DNA of 64,000 bases, taken from Brassica napus (taxonomy: Eukaryota > Streptophyta > Magnoliopsida > Brassicales > Brassicaceae). The first letter of the stretch is position 1. Every line of letters begins with the position of its first letter. Below, one piece after another: positions 47,401 through 60,281 of the stretch. The notes under the pieces were generated by a model. The model did no database searches, was not told the DNA's origin, and was given only the letters and a program-made list of their open reading frames with translations. The DNA is taken from contig NW_026016985.1 of the NCBI RefSeq assembly GCF_020379485.1, positions 61,001 to 125,000 on the forward strand, read 5' to 3'. A program made the position numbers and the translations under genes.

Positions 47401-50400
47401 GACAGCCACAAACGTCCTTTGTGTGCTGGCGGACACCCACAGACGTCCTGTGTGTACTAAACAGACAGCCCACGTGGACCAAAATCACCCAAACAGTCCA
47501 CGGGAAGGGCAGCGTGCTGAGTCCAAGGACCAACGTGCTGATATGTGTACTGACGGAAAGCCACAGACGTCCTTTGTGTGCTTATAGACACATACGGACA
47601 CACACGGACAGCCACAGACGTCCTGTGTGTGCTGACGGACACACACGGACACACACGGACAGCCACGGATGTCCTGTGTCTTCTGATGGACAGCCACGGA
47701 CAGCCACAGACGTCCTGTGTGTGCTGGCGGACACCAACGGACGTTCTGTGTGTACTGAACAGACAGCCCACTTAGGCCAAAATCACCCAAACAGTCCACG
47801 GGAAGGGTCAGTGTGCTGAGTCCAAGGACCAACGTGCTGATATGTGTACTGATGGACAGCCACGGACGTCCTGTGTGTGCTGATGGACACACACAGAAAC
47901 ACACGGACAGCCACAGACGTCTTGTGTGTGCTGGCGGACACCCACAGAAATCATGTGTGTGCTGACGGACACACACGGACAGCCACGGACGTCCTGTGTC
48001 TTCTGATGGACAGCCACGGACAGCCACAGACGTCCTGTGTGTGCTGGCGGACACCAACGGACGTTCTGTGTGTACTGAACAGACAGCCCACTTAGGCCAA
48101 AATCACCCAAACAGTCCACGGGAAGGGTCAGTGTGCTGAGTCCAAGGACCAACGTGCTGATATGTGTACTGATGGACAGCCGCAGACGTCCTGTGTGTGC
48201 TGATGGACACACACAGAAACACACGGACAGCCACAGACGTCCTGTGTGTGCTGGCGGACAACCACAGACATCATGTGTGTGCTGACGGACACACACGGAC
48301 AGCCACAGACGTCCTGTGTCTGCTGATGGACAGCCACAGACAGCCACAGACGTCCTGTGTGTGCTGGCGGACACTTGGGCCAAAATTACCCAAACAGTCC
48401 ACGGGAAGGGTTAGCGTGCTGAGTCCAAGGACCAACGTCCTGATATGTGTACTGATGGACAGCCACGGACGTCCTGTGTGTGCTGATGGACACACACGGA
48501 CAGCCACAGACGTCCTGTGTGTGCTGACGGACACACACGGACGTCCTGTGTGTGCTGACGGACACCCACAGACGTTGTTTGTGTACTGAACAGACAGCCC
48601 ACGTGCGCTAAAATCACCCGAACAGTCCACGGGAAGGGCCAGCATGCTTAATCCAAGGATCAGCGTGCTGATATGTGTACTAATGGACAGCCATGAACGT
48701 CATGTGTGTGCTGATGGACACACACGGACAGCCACAAACGTCCTTTGTGTGCTGGCGGACACCCACAGATGTCCTGTGTGTACTAAACAGACAGCCTACG
48801 TGGAACAAAATCACCCACACAGTCCACGGGAAGGGCAGCGTGCTGAGTCCAAGGACCAACGTGCTGATATGTGTACTGATGGAAAGCCACTGACGTCCTT
48901 TGTGTGCTGACGGACACATACGGATACACACGGACAGCCACAGACGTCCTGTGTGTGCTGACGGACACACACGGACACACACGGACAGCCACGGACGTCA
49001 TGTGTCTTCTGATGGACAGCCACGGACAGCCACAGACGTCCTGTGTGTGCTGGCGGACACACATGGACGTCCTGTGTGTGCTGACGGACACCCACAGACG
49101 TCCTGTGTGTACTCAACAGACAGCCCACGTCGGCCAATTTTACCCGAACAGTCCACGGGAAGGGCCAGTGTGCTGAGTCCAAGGACCAGCGTGCTGATAT
49201 GTGTACTGATGGACAGCCACAGACGTCCTGTGTGTGCTGACGGACACACACGGACACACAAGGCCAGCCACGAACGTCCTGTGTGTGCTGACGAACACAC
49301 ACGGACGTCCTGTGTGTGTTGACGGACACCCACACACGTCCTATGTGTGCTGACGGACACCCACAGACGTCCTGTGTGTGCTGCCGGACACCCACAGACG
49401 TCCTGTGTGTGCTGCCGGACAGCCACGGACAGTCACAAACGTCCTGTGTGTGCTGCCGGACACCCACGGACGTCATGTGTGTGCTGACCGACACACACGG
49501 ACAGCCACAGACGTCTTGTGTCTTCTGATGGACAGCCACAGACAGCCACAGACGTCCTGTGTGTGGTGGCGGACACTTGGGCCAAAATTACCCAAATAGT
49601 CCACGGGAAGGGTTAGCGTGCTGAGTCCAAGGACCAATGTCCTGATATGTGTACTGATGGACAGCCACGGACGTCTTGTGTGTGCTGATGGACACACACG
49701 GACAGCCACAGACATCCTGTGTGTGCTGACTGACACCGACAAACGTCGTGTGTGTACTGAACAGACAGCCCACGTGGGCTAAAATCACCCGAACAAATCC
49801 ACGGGAAGGGCCAACATGCTGAGTCCAAGGACCAGTGTGCTGGTATGTGTACTGAAGGACAGCCTCGAACGTCTTGTGCGTGCTGGCAGACACATACAGA
49901 CACACACGGACAGCCACGGACGTCCTGTGTGTGCTGACGGACACACACGGACCCACACGGACAGCCACGGACGTCCTGTGTCTGCTGATGGACAGCCACA
50001 GACAGCCACAGACGTCCTATGTGTGCTGGCGGACACCAACGGACGTTCTGTGTGTACTGAACAGACAGCCCACTTAGGCCAAAATCTCCCAAACAGTCCA
50101 CGGGAAGGGCCAGCGTGCTGAGTCCAAGGACCAGCGTGCTGATATGTGTACTGATGGACAGCCACAGACGTCCTGTGTGTGCTGACGGACACACACGGAC
50201 ACACAAGGCCAGCCACGAACGTCCTGTGTGTGCTGACGAATACACACGGACGTCCTGTGTGTACTGACGGACACCCACAGAGGTCCTGTGTGTGCTGACG
50301 GACACCCACAGACGTCCTGTGTGTGCTGTCGGACAGCCACGGACAGCCATGGACGTCCTGTGTGTGCTGGCGGACACCCACGGACGTCATGTGTGTGCTG

Positions 50401-53400
50401 ACCGACACACACGGACAGCCACAGACGTCCTGTGTCTGTTGATGGACAGCCACAGACAGCCATGGACGTCCTCTGTGTGCTGACGGACACCCACAGACGT
50501 TGTTTGTGTACTGAACAGACAGCCACAGACGTCCTGTGGGTGCTGGCGGACACTTGGGCCAAAAGTACCCTAACAGTCCACAGGAAGGGTTAGCGTGCTG
50601 AGTCCAAGGACCAACGTCCTGATATGTGTACTGATGGACAGCCACGGACGTCCTGTGTGTGCTGATGGACACACACGGACAGCCACAGACGTCCTGTGTG
50701 TGCTGACGGACACACACGGACGTCCTGTGTGTGCTGACGGACACCCACAGACGTTGTTTGTGTACTGAACAGACAGCCCACGTGGGCTAAAATCACCCGA
50801 ACAGTCCACGGGAAGGGCCAGCATGCTTAATCCAAGGATCAGCGTGCTGATATGTGTACTAATGGACAGCCACGAACGTCCTGTGTGTGCTGATGGACAC
50901 ACACGGACAGCTACAAACGTCCTTTGTGTGCTGGCGGACACCCACAGACGTCCTGTGTGTACTAAACAGACAGCCTACGTGGACCAAAATCACCCAAACA
51001 GTCCACGGGAAGGGCAGCGTGCTGAGTCCAAGGACCAACGTGCTGATATGTGTACTGATGGAAAGCCACTGACGTCCTTTGTGTGCTCAAGGACACATAC
51101 GGACACACACGGACAGCCACCAACGTCCTGTGTGTGCTGACGGACACACACGGACACACACGGACAGCCACGGACGTCATGTGTCTTCTGATGGACAGCC
51201 ACGGACAGCCACAGACGTCCTGTGTGTGCTGGCGGACACACATGGACGTCCTGTGTGTGCTGACGGACACCCACAGACGTCCTGTGTGTACTCAACAGAC
51301 AGCCCACGTCGGCCAATTTTACCCGAACAGTCCACGGGAAGGGCCAGCGTGCTGAGTCCAAGGACCAGCGTGCTGATATGTGTACTGATGGACAGCCACA
51401 GACGTCCTGTGTGTGCTGACGGACACACACGGACACACAAGGCCAGCCACGAACGTCCTGTGTGTGCTGACAAACACACACGGACGTCCTGTGTGTGCTG
51501 ACGGACACCCACACACGTCCTATGTGTGCTGACGGACACCCACAGACGTCCTGTGCGTGCTGCCGGACAGCCACGGAAAGTCACAAACGTCCTGTGTGTG
51601 CTGCCGGACACCCATGGACGTCATGTGTGTGCTGACCGACACACACGGACAGCCACAGACATCTTGTGTCTTCTGATGGACAGCCACAGACAGCCACAGA
51701 CGTCCTGTGTGTGGTGGCGGACACTTGGGCCAAAATTACCCAAATAGTCCACGAGAAGGGTTAGCGTGCTGAGTCCAAGAACCAACGTCCTGATATGTGT
51801 ACTGATGGACAGCCACGGACGTCTTGTGTGTGCTGTTGGACACACACGGACAGCCACAGACATCCTGTGTGTGCTGACTGACACCAACAAACGTCGTGTG
51901 TGTATTGAACAAACAGCCCACGTGGGCTAAAATCACCCGAACAAATCCACGGGAAGGGCCAGCATGCTGAGTCCAAGGACCAGTGTGCTGATATGTGTAC
52001 TGATGGACAGCCTCGAACGTCTTGTGCGTGCTGGCAGACACATACAGACACACACGGACAGCCACGGACGTCCTGTGTGTGCTGACGGACACACACAGAC
52101 CCACACGGACAGCCACGGACGTTCTGTGTGTGATGATGGACAGCCACAGACAGCCACAGACGTCCTATGTGTGCTGGCGGACACCAACGGACGTTCTCTG
52201 TGTACTGAACAGACAGCCCACTTAGGCCAAAATCTCCCAAACAGTCCACGGGAAGGGTCAGTGTGCTGAGTCCAAGGACCAACGTGCTGATATGTGTACT
52301 GATGGACAGCCACAGACGTCCTGTGTGTGCTGATGGACACACAGACACACACGGACAGCCACGGACGTCCTGTGTGTGCTGACGGACACACACGGACGTC
52401 TTGTGTGTGCTGACGGAACCCACAGACGTCCTGTGTATACTCAACAGACAGCCCACGTCGGCCAATTTCACCCGAACAGTCCATGGGAAGGGCCAGCGTG
52501 CTGAGTCCAAGGACCAGCGTGCTGATATGTGTACTGATGGACAGCCACAGACGTCCTGTGTGTGCTGACGGACACACACGGACACAAAAGGCCAGCCACG
52601 AACGTCCTGTGTGTGCTGACGAATACACACGGACGTCCTGTGTGTGCTGACGGACACCCACAGAGGTCCTGTGTGTGCTGACGGACACCCACAGACGTCC
52701 TGTGTGTGCTGTCGGACAGCCACGGACAGCCACAGACGTCCTGTGTGTGCTGGCGGACACCCACGGACGTCATGTGTGTGCTGACCGACACACACGGACA
52801 GCCACAGACGTCCTGTGTCTGTTGATGGACAGCCACAGACAGCCACGGACGTCCTGTGTGTGCTGACGGACACCCACAGACGTTGTTTGTGTACTGAACA
52901 GACAGCCCACGTGGGCTAAAATCGCCCGAACAGTCCACGGGAAGGGCCAGCATGCTTAATCCAAGGATCAGCATGCTTAATCCAAGGATCAGCATGCTGA
53001 TATGTGTACTAATGGACAGCCACGAACGTCCTGTGTGTGCTGATGGACACACACCGACAGCCACAAACGTCCTTTTGTGCTGGCGGACATCCACAGACGT
53101 CCTGTGTGTACTAAACAGACAGCCCACGTGGACCAAAATCACCCAAACAGTCCACGGGAAGGGCAGCGTGCTGAGTCCAAGGACCAACGTGCTGATATGT
53201 GTACTGATGAAAAGCCACAGACGTCCTTTGTGTGCTGATAGACACATACGGACATACACGGACAGCCACAGACATCCTGTGTGTGCTGACGGACACACAC
53301 GGACACACACGGACAGCCACGGACGTCCTGTGTCTTCTGATGGACAGCCACGAACAGCCACAGACGTCCTGTGTGTGCTGGCGGACACCAACGGACGTTC

Positions 53401-56400
53401 TGTGTGTACTGAACAGACAGCCCACTTAGGCCAAAATCACCCAAACAGTCCACGGGAAGGGTCAGTGTGCTGAGTCCAAGGACCAACGTGCTGATATGTG
53501 TACTGATGAACAGCCACAGACGTCCTGTGTGTGCTGATGGACACACACAGACACACACGGACAGCCACAGACATCCTGTGTGTGCTGGCGGACACCCACA
53601 GACATCATGTGTGTGCTGACGGACACACACGGACAGCCACAGACGTCCTGTGTCTGCTGATGGACAGCCACAGACAGCCACAGACGTCCTGTGTGTGCTG
53701 GCGGACACTTGGGCCAAAATTACCCAAACAGTCCACGGGAAGGGTTAGCGTGCTGAGTCCAAGGACCAACGTCCTGATATGTGTACTGATGGACAGCCAC
53801 GGACTCCCTGTGTGTGCTGATGGACACACACGGACAGCCACAGACGTCCTGTGTGTGCTGACGGACACACACGGACGTCCTGTGTGTGCTGACGGACACC
53901 CACAGACGTTGTTTGTGTACTGAACAGACAGCCCACGTGGGCTAAAATCACCCGAACAGTCCACGGGAAGAGCCAGCATGCTTAATCCAAGGATCAGCGT
54001 GTTGATATGTGTACTAATGGACAGCCACGAACGTCCTGTGTGTGCTGATGGACACACACGGACAGCCACAAACGTCCTTTGTGTGCTGGCGGACACCCAC
54101 AGACGTCCTGTGTGTACTAAACAGACACCCTACGTGGACCAAAATCACCCAAACAGTCCACGGGAAGGGCAGCGTGCTGAGTCCAAGGACCAACGTGCTG
54201 ATATGTGTACTGATGGAAAGCCACTGACGTCCTTTGTGTGCTGACGGACACATACGGACACACACGGACAGCCACAGACGTCCTGTGCGTGCTGACGGAC
54301 ACACACGGACACACACGGACAGCCACGGACGTCATGTGTCTTCTGATGGACAGCCACGGACAGCCACAGACGTCCTGTGTGTGCTGGCGGACACCAACGG
54401 ACGTTCTGTGTGTACTGAACAGACAGCCCACTTAGGCCAAAATCACCCAAACAGTCCACTGGAAGGGTCAGTGTGCTGAGTCCAAGGACCAACGTGCTGA
54501 TATGTGTACTGATGGACAGCCACAGACGTCCTGTGTGTGCTGATGGACACACACAGACACACACGGACAGCCACAGACGTCCTGTGTGTGCTGCGGACAC
54601 ACACGGACGTCCTGTGTGTGCTAACGGACACCCACAGACGTCCTGTGTGTACTCAACAGACAGCCCACGTCGGCCAATTTCACCCGAACAGTCCACGGGA
54701 AGGGCCAGCGTGCTGAGTCCAAGGACCAGCGTGCTGATATGTGTACTGATGGACAGCCACATACGTCCTATGTGTGCTGACGGACACACACGGACACACA
54801 AGGCCAGCCACTAACGTCCTGTGTGTGCTGACAAACACACACGGACGTCCTGTGTGTGCTGACGGACACCCACACACGTCCTATGTGTGCTGACGGACAC
54901 CCACAGACGTCCTGTGTGTGCTGCCGGACAGCCACGGACAGTCACAAACGTCCTGTGTGTGCTGCTGGACACCCACGGACGTCATGTGTGTGCTGACCGA
55001 CACACATGGACAGCCACAGACGTCCTGTGTCTGCTGATGGACAGCCACAGACAGCCACAGACGTCCTGTGTGTGGTGGCGGACACTTGGGCCAAAATTAC
55101 CCAAACAGTCCACGGGAAGGGTTAGCGTGCTGAGTCCAAGGACCAACGTCCTGATATGTGTACTGATGGACAGCCACTGACGTCTTGTGTGTGCCGATGG
55201 ACACACACGGACAGCCACAGACATCCTGTGTGTGCTGACTGACACCGACAAACGTCCTGTGTGTGCTGACGGACACACATGGACACACAAGGCCAGCCAC
55301 GAACGTCCTGTGTGTGCTGACGAATACACACGGACGTCATGTGTGTGCTGACGGACACCCACAGAGGTCCTGTGTGTGCTGACGGATACCCACAGACGTC
55401 CTGTGTGTGCTGTCAGACAGCCACGGACAGCCACAGACGTCCTGTGTGTGCTGGCGGACACCCACGGACGTCATGTGTGTGCTGACCGACACACACGGAC
55501 AGCCACAGACGTCCTGTGTCTGTTGATGGACAGCCACAGACAGCCACGGACGTCCTGTGTGTGCTGACGGACACCCACAGATGTTGTTTGTGTACTGAAC
55601 AGACAGCCCACGTGGGCTAAAATCGCCCGAACAGTCCACGGGAAGGGCCAGCATGCTTAATCCAAGGATCAGCATGCTGATATGTGTACTAATGGACAGC
55701 CACGAACGTCCTGTGTGTGCTGATGGACACACACGGACAGCCACAAACGTCCTTTTGTGCTGGCGGACACCCACAGACGTCCTGTGTGTACTAAACAGAC
55801 AGCCCACGTGGACCAAAATCACCCAAACAGTCCACGGGAAGGGCAGCGTGCTGAGTCCAAGGACCAACGTGCTGATATGTGTACTGATGAAAAGCCACAG
55901 ACGTCCTTTGTGTGCTGATAGACACATACGGACATACACGGACAGCCACAGACATCTTGTGTGTGCTGACGGACACACACGGACACACACGGACAGCCAC
56001 GGACGTCCTGTGTCTTCTGATGGACAGCCACGGACAGCCACAGACGTCCTGTGTGTGCTGGCGGACACCAACGGACGTTCTGTGTGTACTGAACAGACAG
56101 CCCACTTAGGCCAAAATCACCCAAACAGTCCACGGGAAGGGTCAGTGTGCTGAGTCCAAGGACCAACGTGCTGATATGTGTACTGATGAACAGCCACAGA
56201 CGTCCTGTGTGTGCTGATGGACACACACAGACACACACGGACAGCCACAGACATCCTGTGTGTGCTGGCGGACACCCACAGACATCATGTGTGTGCTGAC
56301 GGACACACACGGACAGCCACAGACGTCCTGTGTCTGCTGATGGACAGCCACAGACAGCCACAGACGTCCTGTGTGTGCTGGCGGACACTTGGGCCAAAAT

Positions 56401-57951
56401 TACCCAAACAGTCCACGGGAAGGGTTAGCGTGCTGAGTCCAAGGACCAACGTCCTGATATGTGTACTGATGGACAGCCACGGACTCCCTGGGTGTGCTGA
56501 TGGACACACACGGACAGCCACAGACGTCCTGTGTGTGCTGACGGACACACACGGACGTCCTGTGTGTGCTGACGGACACCCACAGACGTTGTTTGTGTAC
56601 TGAACAGACGGCCCACGTGGGCTAAAATCACCCGAACAGTCCACGGGAAGAGCCAGCATGCTTAATCCAAGGATCAGCGTGTTGATATGTGTACTAATGG
56701 ACAGCCACAAACGTCCTGTGTGTGCTGATGGACACACACGGACAGCCACAAACATCCTTTGTGTGCTGGCGGACACCCACAGACGTCCTGTGTGTACTAA
56801 ACAGACAGCCTACGTGGACCAAAATCACCCAAACAGTCCACGGGAAGGGCAGCGTGCTGAGTCCAAGGACCAACGTGCTGATATGTGTACTGATGGAAAG
56901 CCACTGACGTCCTTTGTGTGCTGACAGACACATACGGACACACACGGACAGCCACAGACGTCCTGTGCGTGCTGACGGACACACACGGACACACACGGAC
57001 AGCCACGGACATCATGTGTCTTCTGATGGACAGCCACGGACAGCCACAGACGTCCTGTGTGTGCTGGCGGACACCAACGGACGTTCTGTGTGTACTGAAC
57101 AGACAGCCCACTTAGGCCAAAATCACCCAAACAGTCCACTGGAAGGGTCAGTGTGCTGAGTCCAAGGACCAACGTGCTGATATGTGTACTGATGGACAGC
57201 CACAGACGTCCTGTGTGTGCTGATGGACACACACAGACACACACGGACAGCCACAGACGTCCTGTGTGTGCTGCGGACACACACGGACGTCCTGTGTGTG
57301 CTAACGGACACCCACAGACGTCCTGTGTGTACTCAACAGACAGCCCACGTCGGCCAATTTCACCCGAACAGTCCACGGGAAGGGCCAGCGTGCTGAGTCC
57401 AAGGACCAGCGTGCTGATATGTGTACTGATGGACAGCCACATACGTCCTATGTGTGCTGACGGACACACACGGACACACAAGGCCAGCCACGAACGTCCT
57501 GTGTGTGCTGACAAACACACACGGACATCCTCTGTGTGCTGACGGACACCCACACACGTCCTATGTGTGCTGACGGACATCCACAGACGTCCTGTGTGTG
57601 CTGCCGGACAGCCACGGACAGTCACAAACGTCCTGTGTGTGCTGCTGGACACCCACGGACGTCATGTGTGTGCTGACCGACACACATGGACAGCCACAGA
57701 CGTCCTGTGTCTGCTGATGGACAGCCACAGACAGCCACAGACGTCCTGTGTGTGGTGGCGGACACTTGGGCCAAAATTACCCAAACAGTCCACGGGAAGG
57801 GTTAGCGTGCTGAGTCCAAGGACCAACGTGCTGATATGTGTACTGATGGACAGCCACGGACGTCTTGTGTGTGCTGATGGACACACACGGACAGCCACAG
57901 ACATCCTGTGTGTGCTGACTGACACCGACAAACGTCGTGTGTGTACTGAAC
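38474..57951. repeat. Compound satellite array, third and largest block
   Basis: 19.5 kb of the minisatellite-plus-anchor array. 38474-43373 is the rest of the duplicated unit; beyond that the array carries further higher-order copies: about 1,101 bp (landmarks 42365 and 43466), about 2,179 bp (48644 and 50823) and about 2,680 bp (53531 and 56211). It ends abruptly at GTGTGTACTGAAC, where retroelement coding sequence begins. Minus-strand open frames of up to 392 codons are repeat artefacts. Confidence 0.92.
52600..57950. repeat. Two consecutive about 2.68-kb higher-order units
   Basis: Landmarks 52675, 53232, 53531, 53978, 54473 and 54887 recur at 55376, 55912, 56211, 56658, 57153 and 57567. 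The offset is 2,680 bp for all but the first, where it is 2,701 bp because of an extra 21-bp unit in copy one (52950-52991). Boundaries are approximate. Confidence 0.82.
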
Positions 57952-57952
57952 T

Positions 57953-58741
57953 GATGTGGTCATCAAATCAGTACCTGAACCAGAAGCCAACCAGTTGCAC
58001 CAAACAGCTAATCCAAAGACTCACCAGGATATGTGTTCAATCAAAACGGCGTATCTCACCAACCAGGAAGACATTGTCCATGAAACTAAATTTCCTGCAC
58101 TCTACGCTCAACAAGGAGTCAATCCCAATTGGAATCATCATCAAAGATACTCGGACAAGGAAGATATGAATTTTACAAACCGGAGGTTCTCCATCCCGTC
58201 CATCTGCGAGTATCCGAGTTTAGAAGTTGTTTCAAGCCCAACAAAGAAGCGTTCCGACCCAAACCAAAGCTTGGAATTCAAGAAGGATCTCTTAGCTTTC
58301 CAACAAGCCAAGAATGGGAAGAAAAGTCCGCGGAAATATGGAGTTATGATCAATTTCTCAAAACCGGACAAACCAGTTCTGCACTTGCCTTATTTGGAAG
58401 CTGACCGGTTCAATCAATTGCAAACCAGACATTGGCGACCAGGAGAGACATCTAACCATTCAGGAGACCAATCCAAACGTCCAGGAGAGTCAGAGACGTT
58501 CTTACAATGCACCAACATCCATCAGATTATTCAGAATCAAACAAGACCATACTTGCCATTTTTGGAGTCAAAAGCCATCAATTCTCAACAGCTCTTTTAC
58601 CATCAAGATTGGCACGACTTCTATACATATTTCTTCAGTAAAGAAGTTCCCAAGAAGCTCACTTACAGCCTCAAACCGTCCAGATACAAAACCAGAATCA
58701 AATCCCTTGAAGAAAGCATTGGAACCAAGAAATTCTCCTAA
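57953..58741 (+). CDS. Unidentified retroelement-type ORF, 5'-truncated at the satellite edge
   Basis: The frame enters directly from the satellite junction (first listed start GTG at 57956) and encodes about 262 residues. They are rich in Asn, Gln, Lys and His with Pro, with no catalytic motif, zinc finger, signal peptide or membrane span that I can see. The opening (about residues 4-30, beginning SVPEPEANQLHQ) has the look of the C-terminal region of large Brassicaceae retroelement polyproteins, but I cannot name the family. Being cut at its 5' end by the satellite, it is probably a fragment. The LTR-like tail after it (TATA at 58824) fits a retroelement end. Confidence 0.5.
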   Translation, partial: DVVIKSVPEPEANQLHQTANPKTHQDMCSIKTAYLTNQEDIVHETKFPALYAQQGVNPNWNHHQRYSDKEDMNFTNRRFSIPSICEYPSLEVVSSPTKKRSDPNQSLEFKKDLLAFQQAKNGKKSPRKYGVMINFSKPDKPVLHLPYLEADRFNQLQTRHWRPGETSNHSGDQSKRPGESETFLQCTNIHQIIQNQTRPYLPFLESKAINSQQLFYHQDWHDFYTYFFSKEVPKKLTYSLKPSRYKTRIKSLEESIGTKKFS

Positions 58742-59230
58742 CGGCTAGTTTATCGGTTTCCTTGTTTAGTTTTTGTTTCCTTTCTTTTTTGTGACCGTTT
58801 GGTCTTTGTCTGAGGTCATGCTCTATATAAGCAGACCCATTTGTATACTTTAGATTCACCTTTCAATCCTTAAGAAATAATATTCAGTTTGTTTATTTTT
58901 ATCAAAGAGAGTCTTTGAATAGAAATCTGTCTTTAGGATACTTGAGTGATTCTTGTGTTCTATTGATTCGTCTAGCATACCGGTCAGACCTTGCGACTCT
59001 ACCTTGGCTTAGACAAACCGTGACCTTGTCTTGACTAGACAAGCCATAGGCTGATCCATAAGGATCGGTCCTAACCCGTCCCGAAAGACACCGTTTGGAA
59101 CATGCACCCTTTGGCCATTCGTGCCTCTTGGACACTCATGACTCTTGACAACTCGTGCCCTTTGGGTCATTCCCAACCGTTCGTCCTAACCGCCCAGTCT
59201 TGGTGCAATCGGATCATCCGACTAACCGAC
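58742..59230 (+). mobile_element. LTR-like segment with plus-strand TATA box
   Basis: This non-coding stretch has T-rich DNA, TATATAA at 58824-58830, a probable start region and a downstream part with repeated phrases (GGCCATTCGTGCC, TTGACAACTCGTGCC). It resembles the U3-R-U5 of a plant LTR. I could not fix TG/CA ends, a primer site or a target duplication, so its limits are open. Confidence 0.4.
58824..58830 (+). promoter_or_regulatory. TATA box of the LTR-like segment
   Basis: CTCTATATAAGCAG is a good plant TATA context, about 80 bp after the end of the upstream ORF. Confidence 0.5.
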
Positions 59231-59450
59231 CCGTGTCTAGGCTAGCGGTTTCGTTATGTTCGGCCAAAGCCTAGGGACGTGTCCCTTGGACTCAACCAAC
59301 ACAACCTTTCGTGTTTAACCAGAGAGAAGAGAAGAGAAACGAATTGAAACAGATAAGGAGATCAGGATGGGACTTAGGAACCGAGCAGAGCCGCGGTGCG
59401 GTCGCATGGACCGTCCGTTCGGTCTGATGGAGCCACGGCCCATCACATAC

Positions 59451-59504
59451 CTTGTGAACCACGTCTGGGTTCTCCATGCTCTTCTCCTTGTCTTGATCTC
59501 CCAT
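59451..59504 (-). CDS. Conserved short ATG exon in the Tekay-related LTR remnant
   Basis: Minus-strand ATG at 59504 starts 18 codons (MGDQDKEKSMEN...) ending CACAAG directly at GTATGT, a consensus splice donor in phase 0. The position relative to the TATA box and the KEK stretch correspond to 30166-30231 of the intact element. Conservation of start, phase and donor between diverged LTRs supports a real exon. Confidence 0.45.
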
Positions 59505-59673
59505 TCTTGACCGGAGTTAGTCCTCAAACGATCAGAGTCGCCGGAACACAACACCACCACAATCGGCCTTTCTCTTGGCCGGAACTCTCTCTTTCTCTCT
59601 TTCTTTCTCTCTACGCTTTTCTCTGAGTATTTTACTCTGGAATTGGATAATGAATTCGACCAGAGAGCCCCCA

Positions 59674-59681
59674 TATTTATA
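59674..59681 (-). promoter_or_regulatory. TATA box of the Tekay-related LTR remnant
   Basis: Minus-strand TATAAATA followed by ATGGGGG, aligned with the Tekay TATA box at 29986. Confidence 0.6.
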
Positions 59682-60281
59682 GAAAACGAGGGGGTAAGTC
59701 TTGTCCCACGAACAGGCATGACTTGCTAGCGAATGGGCACCATCGGCCAAGGGTTGTCCCCTTTCGGCCACTTGCATCCCTTCGCCCTTTCTGATTGGGT
59801 TTGGGGTCGGCCACAAGCCCAACCCACGCCCCAAGTCTCCTGGACTTAGCCCATGGCCTTGTCCTAAGACCCAACAGCCCATGGCCTCATGGCCGGACCT
59901 CACAGCCCGCCACTGACCCGGACCCGGACCATCGGCCTAAAGCCCAGACAGTCCGTCTAGCTGAGATGAGCTGACTCTCAGCTGCCTCAGCTGAGTGAGC
60001 TAGTAGTCCAGCTAGTGGAGCTGACTTAGTAGGGACTGAGCTGGAGTGAACTGAACCTAGCTTCATTGAGCTGGCCGACCTACTCATCCACTTCGTCCAG
60101 CTACCGTCTTACTCGTCCAAGCTGTCTCTTAGCTTGTATAAGGTTAAGTCTAAGTTTCCTTATGTCCTTAACCTTCTTTCTCGACCATGGAACGCTTGCC
60201 TTGATGTCCTAAGACATGGCTTGCACGTTTCCTCGAACCATGGCCGTCCCAACAATCTTACTCAGGATTGGGGGCGTGACA

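Larger units (their letters stand above)
59231..60281 (-). mobile_element. Diverged Tekay-related LTR remnant (minus strand)
   Basis: On the minus strand it begins TGTCACGCCCCC at 60281, matching TGTCATGTCCC of the Tekay LTR. It continues with similar phrases (GCCATGG...GGGGA/GAGGAAACGTGC), an AGCT-rich repeat zone, a TATA box, a GA-rich leader and the short ATG exon with splice donor. Similarity fades near 59230, about 900 bp short of a full LTR, so the U5 end is missing or replaced. Directly upstream (to the right) is an RNase H fragment, so this was the 3' LTR of a deleted element. Confidence 0.75.

Noticed and set aside
17509..57951. Ribosomal intergenic spacer or telomeric repeat
   Set aside because: No rRNA gene edge and no TTTAGGG-type telomere repeat is present anywhere near the array.
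58742..59230. Solo LTR with defined ends
   Set aside because: I could not find matching TG/CA ends or a target duplication, so only an LTR-like segment is reported.
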